Shown piece by piece: positions 1 through 7,351 of a DNA stretch of 64,000 nt. The notes under the pieces were generated by a model that worked only from the letters and a program-made list of their open reading frames with translations, made no database searches and was not told where the DNA came from. The translations under genes and the position numbers were made by a program. Every line of letters begins with the position of its first letter. Within the stretch, counting starts at the first letter, position 1. Source of the stretch: Thermococcus sp. M36 (GTDB lineage: Archaea > Methanobacteriota_B > Thermococci > Thermococcales > Thermococcaceae); contig NZ_SNUH01000001.1 in the NCBI RefSeq assembly GCF_012027355.1, positions 1,326,875-1,390,874 of the forward strand, written 5' to 3'.

Positions 1-134
1 CACGTGGCAGGCCGAGCGAGCTCAGGAAGCTCCCCAAGACCAAGAAGAGGCCGGAGAGGCCCTACCCGAACCTCTGCCCGAGCTGCATGAGGAAGGTCAT
101 GAAGGCCCAGGTCAGGGCCGGCATCGCCCTCTGA
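1..134 (+). CDS. rpl34e: Ribosomal protein L34e, C-terminal part (cut by window edge)
   Basis: Only the last 43 codons are present, read in the frame that starts at base 3 and stops at 132-134. The translated end is rich in Arg and Lys and contains a CPSC knuckle ([11 protein letters not shown]), which matches the zinc-binding C-terminus of the 50S protein L34e of archaea and eukaryotes. The gene is followed after 9 bases by cytidylate kinase, a well-known neighbour in Thermococcales, which supports the call. The start lies outside the window. Identification rests on the C-terminal motif and synteny. Confidence 0.9.
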   Translation, partial: RGRPSELRKLPKTKKRPERPYPNLCPSCMRKVMKAQVRAGIAL

Positions 135-143
135 GGTGCTTGT

Positions 144-725
144 ATGCCAAAGGGCTGCCTCGTAATAACAGTCAGCGGTTTAGCGGGTTCAGGAACCACC
201 ACACTCTGCAGGAACCTCGCCAGGCACTACGGCTTCAAGCACATCTACGCCGGGCTCATCTTCCGGCAGATGGCCGAGGAAATGGGGATGACCCTCCAGG
301 AGTTCCAGGAATACGCGGAGCTTCATCCCGAAATAGACCGCGAGGTCGACAGGAGGCAGGTCGAGGCAGCCAAGGAGTGCAACGTCGTTATAGAGGGCCG
401 CCTCGCTGGATGGATGGTTAAGGACGCTGACCTGAAGATATGGCTCGACGCTCCCATTATGGAGCGCGCCAGGCGGGTTGCCCGCAGGGAGGGCATCTCC
501 GTTGAGGAGGCCTTCGTACAGATTGCCGAGCGTGAGAAGGGAAACAGGAAAAGGTATTTAAACCTCTACGGGATTGACATCGACGACAAGTCGATTTACG
601 ATCTAATCATAAACACTGCCCATTGGGACCCCGATGGCGTCTTCGCGATTGTGAAGGCCGCCATCGACCACCTATACCCCGACGGTGACGCGGGGTCGGG
701 TTCAGACCCGGGCAACAAAAAATGA
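144..725 (+). CDS. cmk: Cytidylate kinase
   Basis: A 193-residue cytoplasmic kinase that phosphorylates CMP/dCMP with ATP in pyrimidine nucleotide salvage. A P-loop (GLAGSGTTT) lies at residues 12-20. Its Ser-Gly-Thr pattern is typical of archaeal Cmk, a compact relative of adenylate and thymidylate kinases. A downstream Arg-rich segment (RARRVARREG) fits the lid region. The ATG at 144 sits a few bases after a GAGGTG Shine-Dalgarno-like sequence that overlaps the end of L34e. It is co-transcribed with L34e and L14e. Length and motif order are normal for the family. Confidence 0.95.
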   Translation: MPKGCLVITVSGLAGSGTTTLCRNLARHYGFKHIYAGLIFRQMAEEMGMTLQEFQEYAELHPEIDREVDRRQVEAAKECNVVIEGRLAGWMVKDADLKIWLDAPIMERARRVARREGISVEEAFVQIAEREKGNRKRYLNLYGIDIDDKSIYDLIINTAHWDPDGVFAIVKAAIDHLYPDGDAGSGSDPGNKK

Positions 726-738
726 GGAGGTGGGATGA

Positions 739-990
739 ATGCCAGCCATGGAAGTCGGAAGGATTGCCGTTGTTATTGCCGGAAGGAGGGCAGGCCAGAA
801 GGTCGTCGTCGTTGACGTCATCGACAAGAACTTCGTCCTCGTTACCGGTGCTGGCCTCAACAAGGTCAAGCGCAGGAGGATGAACGTTAAGCACCTTGAG
901 CCCCTTCCGGAGAGGGTCAACATCGAGCGCGGCGCCGACGACGAGGCCGTTAAGGCCGCCCTTGAGCAGGCTGGAATCAGCCTTGAGTGA
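739..990 (+). CDS. rpl14e: Ribosomal protein L14e
   Basis: An 83-residue 50S ribosomal protein. The sequence opens with an [19 protein letters not shown] core, a KOW/SH3-like fold typical of L14e, then a basic KVKRRRMN stretch and a short C-terminal helix ending in GISLE. A GAGGAGGTGGG ribosome binding site precedes the start. An alternative Met three codons in is possible. It lies 13 bases after cmk in the same operon. The stop codon is followed at once by a short hairpin (995-1010), after which an unrelated gene with its own promoter begins. Confidence 0.96.
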   Translation: MPAMEVGRIAVVIAGRRAGQKVVVVDVIDKNFVLVTGAGLNKVKRRRMNVKHLEPLPERVNIERGADDEAVKAALEQAGISLE

Positions 991-994
991 GACC

Positions 995-1010
995 GAGGCC
1001 TTTTGGCCTC
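995..1010 (+). terminator. Hairpin after L14e
   Basis: Perfect 6-bp inverted repeat GAGGCC-TTTT-GGCCTC starting four bases after the L14e stop and followed by pyrimidine-rich sequence. It probably marks an mRNA 3' end or processing point between the ribosomal operon and the next gene. Archaeal termination depends mainly on U-tracts, so a terminator role is inference. Confidence 0.45.
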
Positions 1011-1064
1011 CCTTCACTTCTCAACGCTTTTAAGCTCCGATTTCCAATTCCTTATGGTGGTTCT

Positions 1065-1778
1065 ATGAAGGCCGCACTGATCACAGGTGTAAGTGGGGGA
1101 ATTGGACGGGTTCTTGTGGAACGACTTGTAGGGAATGGCTATCGCGTCATTGGGGTGGCTAGAAGGGAGGAAAAACTCCGGGAACTGAAGTCCCTGTTTG
1201 GGGAGAAATTTGACTACATAACCGCGGATCTGTCCGAGGGAGACGTTTCTAGGCACATCAAGCAGAGCCTTGAGTCCCTAGGAATTTCCAGACTTGACCT
1301 GCTCATAAACAACGCGGGCTTTGCCGTGAGGAAACCCCTGACCGACCACGAGCCCGAAGAGCTGGAGAACATTTTTAGAGTGAACGCTATGGCCCCCATA
1401 GAGTTAACCCGTGAGCTCCTTCCGTTGCTGGAATGGGGTTCGACCGTCGTCTTCGTTGTTAGCGGTGTGGCCTTTGTGAACGTCCCGGAGATACCCTCTT
1501 ACTGTGCCGCAAAGGGAGCACTTCACCACTTGGTTCTGAATCTTGAGCGGGAACTGTCGGAGAGGGGCATTCACATCCTGCGTGTGTATCCAAAGCAGGT
1601 GAGGACCGAGTTCTGGGGAGGAAGGATTCCCAAGGGTTCAATCGAGCCGGAGAAGGTTGCGGATGCAATACTTGGGGGCATTGAGAAGAGAAAGCGCGAG
1701 GTCTTTGTACCGTCGTACATGAAACTTGTCAAATATCTCCCCAACTGGCCGGTCTTCACGTACCGGTTCAAGTATTAG
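1065..1778 (+). CDS. Short-chain dehydrogenase/reductase (SDR family)
   Basis: A 237-residue Rossmann-fold NAD(P)-dependent oxidoreductase. Visible motifs are the TGVSGGIG cofactor loop at the N-terminus, LLINNAG in the middle, and the catalytic YxxxK as YCAAK with an upstream Ser in VVSGVAF. An Arg pair in RREEK after the second strand suggests NADP preference. The substrate cannot be told. The ATG at 1065 is chosen because the motif begins six residues later and a GGTGG precedes it. A TATA-like CGCTTTTAAG at about 1024-1033 gives it its own promoter. The gene sits between L14e and cbf5, which are usually adjacent ribosome/tRNA genes, so it looks like an insertion into the operon. Confidence 0.88.
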   Translation: MKAALITGVSGGIGRVLVERLVGNGYRVIGVARREEKLRELKSLFGEKFDYITADLSEGDVSRHIKQSLESLGISRLDLLINNAGFAVRKPLTDHEPEELENIFRVNAMAPIELTRELLPLLEWGSTVVFVVSGVAFVNVPEIPSYCAAKGALHHLVLNLERELSERGIHILRVYPKQVRTEFWGGRIPKGSIEPEKVADAILGGIEKRKREVFVPSYMKLVKYLPNWPVFTYRFKY

Positions 1779-1783
1779 TCGGG

Positions 1784-1791
1784 TTTATAAA
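1784..1791 (+). promoter_or_regulatory. TATA box of cbf5
   Basis: TTTATAAA flanked by GGG, 45-52 bases upstream of the cbf5 start. It predicts a transcript start near 1814 and a leader of about 20 nt carrying the GGTGA ribosome binding site. Confidence 0.6.
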
Positions 1792-1835
1792 GGGAAACCC
1801 CAACTTAGTGCGATAACGCTCACTGGGTGATGCTC

Positions 1836-2840
1836 ATGGCGAGGGACGAAGTGAGGAGAATCCTCCCTGCTGACATAAAGCGAGAGGTCCTTGTCAAGGA
1901 CGAGAAGGCCGAGACAAATCCAAAGTGGGGCTTTCCGCCGGAGAAGAGGCCGATGGAGATGCACATGCAGTTCGGGATAATAAACCTTGACAAGCCCCCC
2001 GGACCGACGAGCCACGAGGTGGTCGCGTGGATTAAACGGCTCTTCAACCTCAACAAGGCCGGCCACGGCGGAACCCTCGACCCCAAGGTGAGCGGAGTCC
2101 TGCCGGTTGCCCTCGAGAGGGCTACAAGGGTGGTTCAGGCGTTGCTTCCAGCGGGTAAGGAGTACGTGGCTCTAATGCATCTCCACAGTGAGGTCCCGGA
2201 GGACAAAATATACGCCGTCATGAAGGAGTTTGAGGGAGAGATAATCCAGAGGCCGCCCCTGAGGAGCGCCGTCAAGAGAAGGCTCAGGACGAGGAAGGTG
2301 TACTACATTGAGATACTCGAAATAGACGGCAAGGACGTGCTCTTCCGGGTTGGAGTTGAGGCGGGAACCTACATAAGGTCGCTTATCCACCACATCGGCC
2401 TGGCCCTTGGAGTCGGTGCCCACATGGCCGAGCTGAGGAGAACGAGGAGTGGGCCGTTCAAGGAGGACGAAACCCTCGTGACGCTCCACGACTTGGTGGA
2501 CTACTACCACTTCTGGAAGGAGGATGGCATTGAGGAATACTTCAGGAAGGCGATACAGCCGATGGAGAAGGCCGTTGAACACCTGCCGAAGGTCTGGATT
2601 AGAGATTCGGCCGTTGCGGCAGTAACGCACGGTGCTGACTTAGCCGTTCCGGGAATAGTCAAGGTTCACAAGGGCATCAAGAAGGGCGATTTAGTTGCTG
2701 TGATGACCCTCAAGGATGAACTCGTTGCCCTCGGTAAGGCCACCATGACGAGCGGTGAGATGCTCCAGAAGAGCAAGGGAATAGCGGTTGATGTTGATAA
2801 GGTCTTCATGCCTAGGGACTGGTATCCAAAGCTGTGGTAG
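1836..2840 (+). CDS. cbf5: tRNA/rRNA pseudouridine synthase Cbf5
   Basis: A 334-residue TruB-family pseudouridine synthase, the catalytic subunit of archaeal H/ACA sRNPs (with Nop10, Gar1 and L7Ae), which also makes Psi55 in tRNA. The catalytic Asp lies in GHGGTLDPKVSGVLPV. The family opening GIINLDKPPGPTSHEV is present. The C-terminal third (from about residue 250, GADLAVPGIVKV) is a PUA domain. Three in-frame starts are close together (GTG 1827, ATG 1830, ATG 1836). The last is preferred because GGTGA at 1826-1830 then sits at normal spacing. The length is typical of archaeal Cbf5. Confidence 0.96.
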   Translation: MARDEVRRILPADIKREVLVKDEKAETNPKWGFPPEKRPMEMHMQFGIINLDKPPGPTSHEVVAWIKRLFNLNKAGHGGTLDPKVSGVLPVALERATRVVQALLPAGKEYVALMHLHSEVPEDKIYAVMKEFEGEIIQRPPLRSAVKRRLRTRKVYYIEILEIDGKDVLFRVGVEAGTYIRSLIHHIGLALGVGAHMAELRRTRSGPFKEDETLVTLHDLVDYYHFWKEDGIEEYFRKAIQPMEKAVEHLPKVWIRDSAVAAVTHGADLAVPGIVKVHKGIKKGDLVAVMTLKDELVALGKATMTSGEMLQKSKGIAVDVDKVFMPRDWYPKLW

Positions 2841-3239
2841 AACCTTTGCGGGGCAAAGTTTCATCAAAGTTGGCACGTGTTCTTTCTCTTGGCGATTATT
2901 TTGTTGCTTTCCCTTAAAATTCCCTTCCTCACAAGGGGGTTTCTTTATAAGCACCCGAAGGGCGCAGGAGAGAGTAAACCCATTAAAAAGGAAAGCCCTA
3001 AAAACTTGCCCCGTAAACAGCACGTACAAACTCTCTTCAGCCCTTCTTAACAGTAATTGTTTGGTCAAGCTTTGCGTAAGCAAAGGTTGCTAGGAGGGCT
3101 TCACCCCTTACGCTTCGACTTTGGATCCCATAAAATGATTGTTTGTGCTCTTTTGTTCACTCTTTTACTCTGGCTTCTTTCGTTTGAATCGGCTCGGATT
3201 TTAATGGTTGTAAGTTGAAAATCCTACGAAAAAAAAACG
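2841..3239 (+). other. Non-coding stretch downstream of cbf5
   Basis: About 400 bases, AT-richer than the surroundings, with no convincing reading frame on either strand. It contains C/T-rich runs (CCCTTCCTCAC), a TTTCTTTATAAGCACC motif near 2940 that resembles a promoter with no gene behind it, and remnants of an AACTTTGC..GCAAAGTT palindrome near 2842-2866. It marks the left edge of the accessory island that separates cbf5 from the methyltransferase and tRNA-Ser. Confidence 0.4.
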
Positions 3240-3276
3240 TTAGTTAATTCAACTAATAAAAGAAAAGCTTTTAAAG
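3240..3276 (+). promoter_or_regulatory. Candidate operator and promoter of the secreted-peptide locus
   Basis: An inverted repeat TTAGTT-AATTC-AACTAA (3240-3256) lies just upstream of a BRE/TATA-like AAAAGCTTTTAAAG (about 3264-3276). The TATA position predicts transcription from about 3299, some 20 nt before the GTG start of the first gene. A repeat immediately upstream of BRE/TATA is where archaeal activators usually bind. The regulator is unknown. Confidence 0.45.
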
Positions 3277-3319
3277 ATTTTAACGTTACATGTGGTGATA
3301 ATCTTCGGAGGTGTTCTCT

Positions 3320-4204
3320 GTGGAGGATTGGGCCAAAAAGGCTTGCGGGGTAGTGTTGCTAGCTATACTCCTAAGCCTGGGCTTCAACGTTGCCTACGGG
3401 GCAAGAAATACGACTGAATTGAAGCCCGAAGAGGCATACTGGGCTCTAGAACTCCAGAAAGACCTCCCTCCGATAGAGCTTAATGAAACCACAATGGCAA
3501 TGATTGAAGGTTACTCGAACGAGATAGTTGAGGAGTTCAACAGTGAACTTTGTACCATGAGTGACGAAGAAATGCTCCGTGAGGGCCTCACAAAGGAAGA
3601 TATCAAAAAAGCCAGGGCGTTCTGCAGACTGCCTGATGAGGCAAAGTTGAAAATCATCAGAAATAGACTCCTGCTCAGCGTGTACCTAACTAACGCTCGT
3701 TGCTCGGCCCTTAAACAAACAGAAATAACGCCAATAATAACCTCCTCTTCAGGGGGTACGTATTCATGCAGAGATGGACTAGTATACGCGTGGGGAATAC
3801 CCACAAAAGAAAAACTTGGAATTTCCCACTGTTCATGGAGGAAGTCAGGATCCCCCTCATCATGCAGTAAGGAAAAGGGTGTAGCGTGCCTCTGGGGATG
3901 CACAAACGTTGATCCAAAACTCGGATGGTCAAGCAACTATAAATATTTCTCTGACTTGGACAGCTTTGTTGAGGAGGTAACAAGCAAGGGTTACCACAAG
4001 ACCGAGTTTTATGCGGCGTATGGGATATATGGCAGGGACTTCACAAGGGGGATTGGGTATGGTTACCGCTACGAGGCAAGATACAACAATGTCACTCGCA
4101 TGGGCTACGTTGAAGGTCCCGAGCCCAATCCGGAGAGGAACTGGTATGGTTTCCTCCACAATTTCTGGCCGACACTTGTGGAGCGCTGGCACGATAAATG
4201 CTGA
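3320..4204 (+). CDS. Secreted Cys-rich protein, unknown function
   Basis: A 294-residue protein that I do not recognise. The N-terminus (KKACGVVLLAILLSLGFNVAYGAR) is a clear signal peptide with cleavage likely after AYG-A. The mature part begins with a charged, helical region (to about residue 130, including EEMLREGLTKEDIKKAR) and continues with a Ser/Gly/aromatic-rich half carrying most of its Cys residues (CSWRKSG, SCSKEKGVACLWGC). This suggests a disulfide-stabilised extracellular domain. GTG 3320 is chosen because CGGAGGTG at 3306-3313 is at correct spacing. It is the first gene of an apparent five-gene unit ending near 6593. No catalytic motif is visible. Confidence 0.7.
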   Translation: MEDWAKKACGVVLLAILLSLGFNVAYGARNTTELKPEEAYWALELQKDLPPIELNETTMAMIEGYSNEIVEEFNSELCTMSDEEMLREGLTKEDIKKARAFCRLPDEAKLKIIRNRLLLSVYLTNARCSALKQTEITPIITSSSGGTYSCRDGLVYAWGIPTKEKLGISHCSWRKSGSPSSCSKEKGVACLWGCTNVDPKLGWSSNYKYFSDLDSFVEEVTSKGYHKTEFYAAYGIYGRDFTRGIGYGYRYEARYNNVTRMGYVEGPEPNPERNWYGFLHNFWPTLVERWHDKC

Positions 4205-4214
4205 GGTGATCCGC

Positions 4215-4883
4215 GTGAAGCGTTCTAAGACTCTGTACTTCGCCCTTCTTATCTTTTTTCTGTTGATAGCTGGTGGGACATATTACCTCCACGGCCGGAG
4301 TTCTGGCAATATGGTGGAACCCGAGATAAAGTTCAACGCCACTAACCTTAAGCCTCTCAATTCAAACCTGACACTTGTGTACAGGTCGCGCGAATATTCC
4401 AATGGGGAATTGGTTCAAAACTCGACGAGAATCTTTACGATATCCAGGAAGGGAAACGATATTATCATGGTTGAGAGGTTCAGGACGGAGTGGTGGCAAC
4501 CCAGCTACTCACTTTATGAAGGAACTACTCATGCTGAAATAGCTAATTCAACTCCAATAATATATCAGCCGGACGGTTCCATCTTTGTTAAGGGAAAGCG
4601 GGCTGGGGTTGACCTTTTCAGGATTGGGTATCCCTATTCTCCCGTATTCGAGCAGCTGAAGGCTGAAAAGGGCTATACACTCAGGTTATGCTGCGCCAAT
4701 CTCACTGTGGAGAATGTGAGGACTATAAATGGGAGGGAGTGTATTATAGTGAAAGCAGAAACTGAAGATGCCACCCTCAAACTTGTCATCGACGCCAAGA
4801 CGCGCCTGCTCCTATGGAGATGTGGGTTGTCAGGAGACCAAAGGAGTTGCCAGTGGGAAGAGTGGCTAATCTCTTCCAAATAA
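4215..4883 (+). CDS. Membrane-anchored extracellular protein, unknown function
   Basis: A 222-residue product starting at GTG 4215, ten bases after the previous stop, with GAGGTGA at 4204-4210 as ribosome binding site. After a basic start (KRSK) there is one membrane segment (residues about 6-24, LYFALLIFFLLIAGGTYYL). The rest is an exported beta-rich domain with several potential N-glycosylation sites (NAT, NLT, NST) and a late Cys cluster (LRLCCAN, GRECIIV, LWRCGLSGDQRSC). The pattern resembles anchored surface proteins of Thermococcales, but I do not recognise a family. Its spacing suggests co-expression with the secreted Cys-rich protein upstream. Confidence 0.65.
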   Translation: MKRSKTLYFALLIFFLLIAGGTYYLHGRSSGNMVEPEIKFNATNLKPLNSNLTLVYRSREYSNGELVQNSTRIFTISRKGNDIIMVERFRTEWWQPSYSLYEGTTHAEIANSTPIIYQPDGSIFVKGKRAGVDLFRIGYPYSPVFEQLKAEKGYTLRLCCANLTVENVRTINGRECIIVKAETEDATLKLVIDAKTRLLLWRCGLSGDQRSCQWEEWLISSK

Positions 4884-4951
4884 ATCCCTTCACCTCATTT
4901 TTGAGCATGGCTCACTACCACTCTACTCTACCTCTCTTTGGAGGGCTTCCC

Positions 4952-5755
4952 ATGCAGGGAGGAAGGGGCATCAAGCTGATAATTGAGACCGTTGTTGGCT
5001 TAATCGTCATCTTCATAGCGCTTCTCTTTTTGGTCGCCCATGGTAATGGAGAGACCATCGATGCGGGACTCCTCGTGACGATGTTTGTTCTGTTGGTTCC
5101 TTTCGGGATTTCGGCGGTCTTTTTCATTGGCCGTTATCTTAAGAAGCACGGCTATCGTAGGGAAGATGTTAAGCGGCTCCATGTAATCCTCGAAGAGAAC
5201 TGGGGCAGGGACAGGTTCGCAAGGGATGTGCAGGAAATAATTGGCTATCACCTAATCGCCTGGTGGTTTCTTGATATGGCGCTCCTTTTGACTGGAAATG
5301 TTATGGAGGCTGCAATTTCCGTGGTCGCGATCTTTCTGGAAATTTTCGCGTTTATTCCACTCTTCACGGTCATGACCCAGTGGGTAATAGGGATTCCCCT
5401 CTTGTTATACGTTCTCTTTTCTAGAAAGGATGAAAATTCCTGGGGGATAACATTGGCCAAGAACACTGGCCTATGGATTGCAAAGGCTTCCCTGTTTGGT
5501 GCTGGCTTGATAGTTGGTGTATATCTCCTGGGACACAGGGTAGAAAGCTCTTCCCTTGAGATTGTCGAGCGTCTTTTGAAGCTGGGCAGAAGTGACTACC
5601 TCATCAAAGACCTTCTTCTGCTGTCCGCCCAGAGTGTCGCCTTTGGTGCCGTTGAGGCTTACCTCTTCCCGAAGCGGAGAAATCTGGGCTTTGTTGTCCT
5701 CCTGGTTGTAGCTGCCTTGGGTGGAGTTATTGCTGGGAACCTGTTTTTAAAATGA
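4952..5755 (+). CDS. Polytopic membrane protein, unknown; possible transport or immunity
   Basis: A 267-residue protein with about seven hydrophobic segments, among them GLIVIFIALLFLVAHG, LLVTMFVLLVPFGISAVFF, a long central pair ending in GIPLLLYVLF, and a C-terminal VVLLVVAALGGVIAG. ATG 4952 is preferred over longer in-frame extensions because GGAGG at 4940-4944 precedes it at good spacing. Its last codons overlap the next gene by four bases (ATGA), so translation of the Cys-rich peptide gene is probably coupled to it. There is no ATP-binding motif, so it is not an ABC ATPase. An exporter or self-protection role is inference from coupling only. Confidence 0.6.
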   Translation: MQGGRGIKLIIETVVGLIVIFIALLFLVAHGNGETIDAGLLVTMFVLLVPFGISAVFFIGRYLKKHGYRREDVKRLHVILEENWGRDRFARDVQEIIGYHLIAWWFLDMALLLTGNVMEAAISVVAIFLEIFAFIPLFTVMTQWVIGIPLLLYVLFSRKDENSWGITLAKNTGLWIAKASLFGAGLIVGVYLLGHRVESSSLEIVERLLKLGRSDYLIKDLLLLSAQSVAFGAVEAYLFPKRRNLGFVVLLVVAALGGVIAGNLFLK

Positions 5756-6303
5756 ACATTGCTCCCAATGACGAGGGCAGAGTTGTTCCCGTTGGAGACA
5801 CGATTATTACTGCCGACAACTTGACCCTTTCGGAGTACTACTGGACTCTTAACAAGGTTCTCATGAAGCTTAGGCGCGGAGACGAGACGAACTGGGTTTG
5901 GGGCAGAACTGCCTATGAGCTGAGACACTTATCACACTTAGTGCGGCTCAAACTTTCAGAATATGATCAATACCGGACAATAGGGGTAAGTGTTAGTATG
6001 GACTCATTGACTGCATGTGAATTTATGCTAAACCCCTTAATCTACATAAAGTTCATATGTACCCAGCCAGAGGCCCCTTCATGGGTTATAGTAAGAGCCT
6101 GCTGTGCCTCATTATATGCAATAGTCATTGGATGCACTGCAGCTTGTGTACTGTCTGGAGGAGCTGCGTGTATAGCTTGTATCGCAGGGGGAGTCTTTGG
6201 ATCATGGGCTTCACTCTCAGGATGCTATGGATACTGTCCATCAATGCAAGTATGTGTTTATGCACTTGGGTTTATTAAGGTTAAATGTGGAACATTGTGG
6301 TAG
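5752..6303 (+). CDS. Halocin C8-like Cys-rich peptide precursor (candidate archaeocin)
   Basis: A 183-residue protein in two parts. Residues 1-80 are hydrophilic with no hydrophobic signal peptide. The C-terminal 100 residues hold all 12 Cys and are rich in Ala, Gly and Ile (for example GCTAACVLSGGAACIACIAG, then SLSGCYGYCPS and VKCGTLW). Halocin C8 of haloarchaea is a 76-residue peptide with ten Cys cut from the end of a longer precursor, with the similar pattern C..C..GC.AA..C..G. I assign similarity to that class by Cys/Gly spacing, not by alignment. The peptide region uses AT-richer codons than the neighbouring housekeeping genes, suggesting transfer. The start overlaps the preceding stop (ATGA). 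Alternative: a Cys-rich membrane protein. Confidence 0.5.
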   Translation: MNIAPNDEGRVVPVGDTIITADNLTLSEYYWTLNKVLMKLRRGDETNWVWGRTAYELRHLSHLVRLKLSEYDQYRTIGVSVSMDSLTACEFMLNPLIYIKFICTQPEAPSWVIVRACCASLYAIVIGCTAACVLSGGAACIACIAGGVFGSWASLSGCYGYCPSMQVCVYALGFIKVKCGTLW

Positions 6304-6314
6304 GGTGGTAAAGC

Positions 6315-6593
6315 ATGTCTTGGATGGAGTATGGTGCATACGCAGGAATAATTGGGGGAACCCTTTACTTCTTTCTACTTTTTGCCTTCAGGGACTTCTT
6401 CGCGGGCCGTGACAGGATTTCTTGGATAATCCAGCTAGAGATGGCGGCCTTCATGGTGCTCACGGGCTTCGTGGTCTTTGGAATCACCGATGGGAACATT
6501 CCGTTTTACGTGCTGGGCGCGATTGGATGGATATGGCTTGCGGTGGTTATAGTGACGGTTTTGCTGTGGTTGGGGAGCGGTTCAAAGGTATAA
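6315..6593 (+). CDS. Small membrane protein, possible immunity protein
   Basis: A 92-residue product with three hydrophobic helices (about residues 7-25, 40-58 and 66-86), very few charges, and a short polar C-terminus (GSGSKV). It starts 11 bases after the halocin-like gene with GGGTGGT upstream. Small multi-helix membrane proteins next to bacteriocin genes often give producer immunity. Here that is inference from position. The gene ends the island. The next gene has its own TATA box. Confidence 0.55.
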   Translation: MSWMEYGAYAGIIGGTLYFFLLFAFRDFFAGRDRISWIIQLEMAAFMVLTGFVVFGITDGNIPFYVLGAIGWIWLAVVIVTVLLWLGSGSKV

Positions 6594-6623
6594 CTGGCTG
6601 AAACCTCTTGGACATGACTCACC

Positions 6624-6631
6624 TTTATAAA
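6624..6631 (+). promoter_or_regulatory. TATA box of the RsmC-like methyltransferase
   Basis: TTTATAAA about 22 bases before the ATG at 6653, with no Shine-Dalgarno between them. The expected transcript starts at or next to the start codon, so the mRNA is probably leaderless. Confidence 0.55.
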
Positions 6632-6652
6632 CCCCTTTTCTTATCCCCGCAC

Positions 6653-7240
6653 ATGAGCCACTACTACTCCGAAGAGCCAAACGTTCCCCTCAAGACAAAG
6701 ACCATCGAAATCTGCCTCAGGGGTTATTGTTTCAAGTTCATAACGGCCAGTGGAGTCTTCTCCTTCGGGAAACTCGACAGGGGAACGGAACTGCTCATAG
6801 AGAGTATGATACTTGACGGGAACTGGCGCGTCCTCGACCTCGGCTGCGGCTACGGTGCAATAGGCATTGTTGCTTCCCGCTTTGTCAACTACGTCGTCAT
6901 GACCGACGTGAACAGACGGGCGGTAAGCATAGCGAGGAAAAATTTAAAAATCAACAACGTTAGAAACGCCGAGGTTAGGTGGGGAAGCCTCTACGAGCCC
7001 GTTAAGGGCGAAAAGTTTGACACAATCATCACTAACCCCCCGGTGCACGCGGGAAAGGAAATCCTGAGGGAAATAGTTATAAATGCTCCCCGGCATCTCA
7101 ACGATGGAGGCCTCCTGCAGCTCGTTATCAAGACCAAGCAGGGGGCAAAGTATATTAAGGCTCTAATGAATGACCACTTCACCGAAGTGAGAGAGCTGGC
7201 GAAGGGGAGCGGCTACCGCGTGTATGCCGGGATCGCCTAG
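6653..7240 (+). CDS. RsmC-like class I SAM methyltransferase (rRNA guanine-N2 type)
   Basis: A 195-residue Rossmann-fold methyltransferase of the RsmC/MTS superfamily. The SAM loop is VLDLGCGYGAIGIVA (residues about 60-74). Motif IV is TNPPVHAGKE, the NPPxHxGK form typical of enzymes that methylate the exocyclic N2 of guanine in small-subunit rRNA. It is single-domain and shorter than bacterial RsmC, as usual in archaea. The Met at 6653 is chosen because the preceding TATA box makes a leaderless start likely. The last 15 bases, including the TAG stop, are also the first 15 bases of tRNA-Ser, so transcription or processing of the two must be reconciled. Confidence 0.85.
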   Translation: MSHYYSEEPNVPLKTKTIEICLRGYCFKFITASGVFSFGKLDRGTELLIESMILDGNWRVLDLGCGYGAIGIVASRFVNYVVMTDVNRRAVSIARKNLKINNVRNAEVRWGSLYEPVKGEKFDTIITNPPVHAGKEILREIVINAPRHLNDGGLLQLVIKTKQGAKYIKALMNDHFTEVRELAKGSGYRVYAGIA

Positions 7241-7312
7241 CCTGGGATGGCGCGGGCCTTGAGAGCCCGTGTCCGTATGGACACCGGGGTTCAAATCCCC
7301 GTCCCGGCGCCA
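7226..7312 (+). tRNA. tRNA-Ser (TGA)
   Basis: Class II tRNA with acceptor GCCGGGA/TCCCGGC, discriminator G and encoded CCA. The anticodon stem CGGGC/GCCCG has loop CTTGAGA, so the anticodon is TGA. A long variable arm (GTCCGTATGGAC) and T-arm CGGGG-TTCAAAT-CCCCG follow. Its 5' end lies inside the methyltransferase gene (15-base overlap), and rps13 begins 39 bases after its end. Confidence 0.96.
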
Positions 7313-7351
7313 AAATCCTCTATGAAGGATTGAGACGGAGGTGTATTCGTA

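Noticed and set aside
2788..3093. 101-codon frame covering the end of cbf5 and the following spacer
   Set aside because: No ribosome binding site, overlaps cbf5 out of frame, and its amino-acid composition (many Ser, Cys, Phe) is that of random AT-rich DNA.
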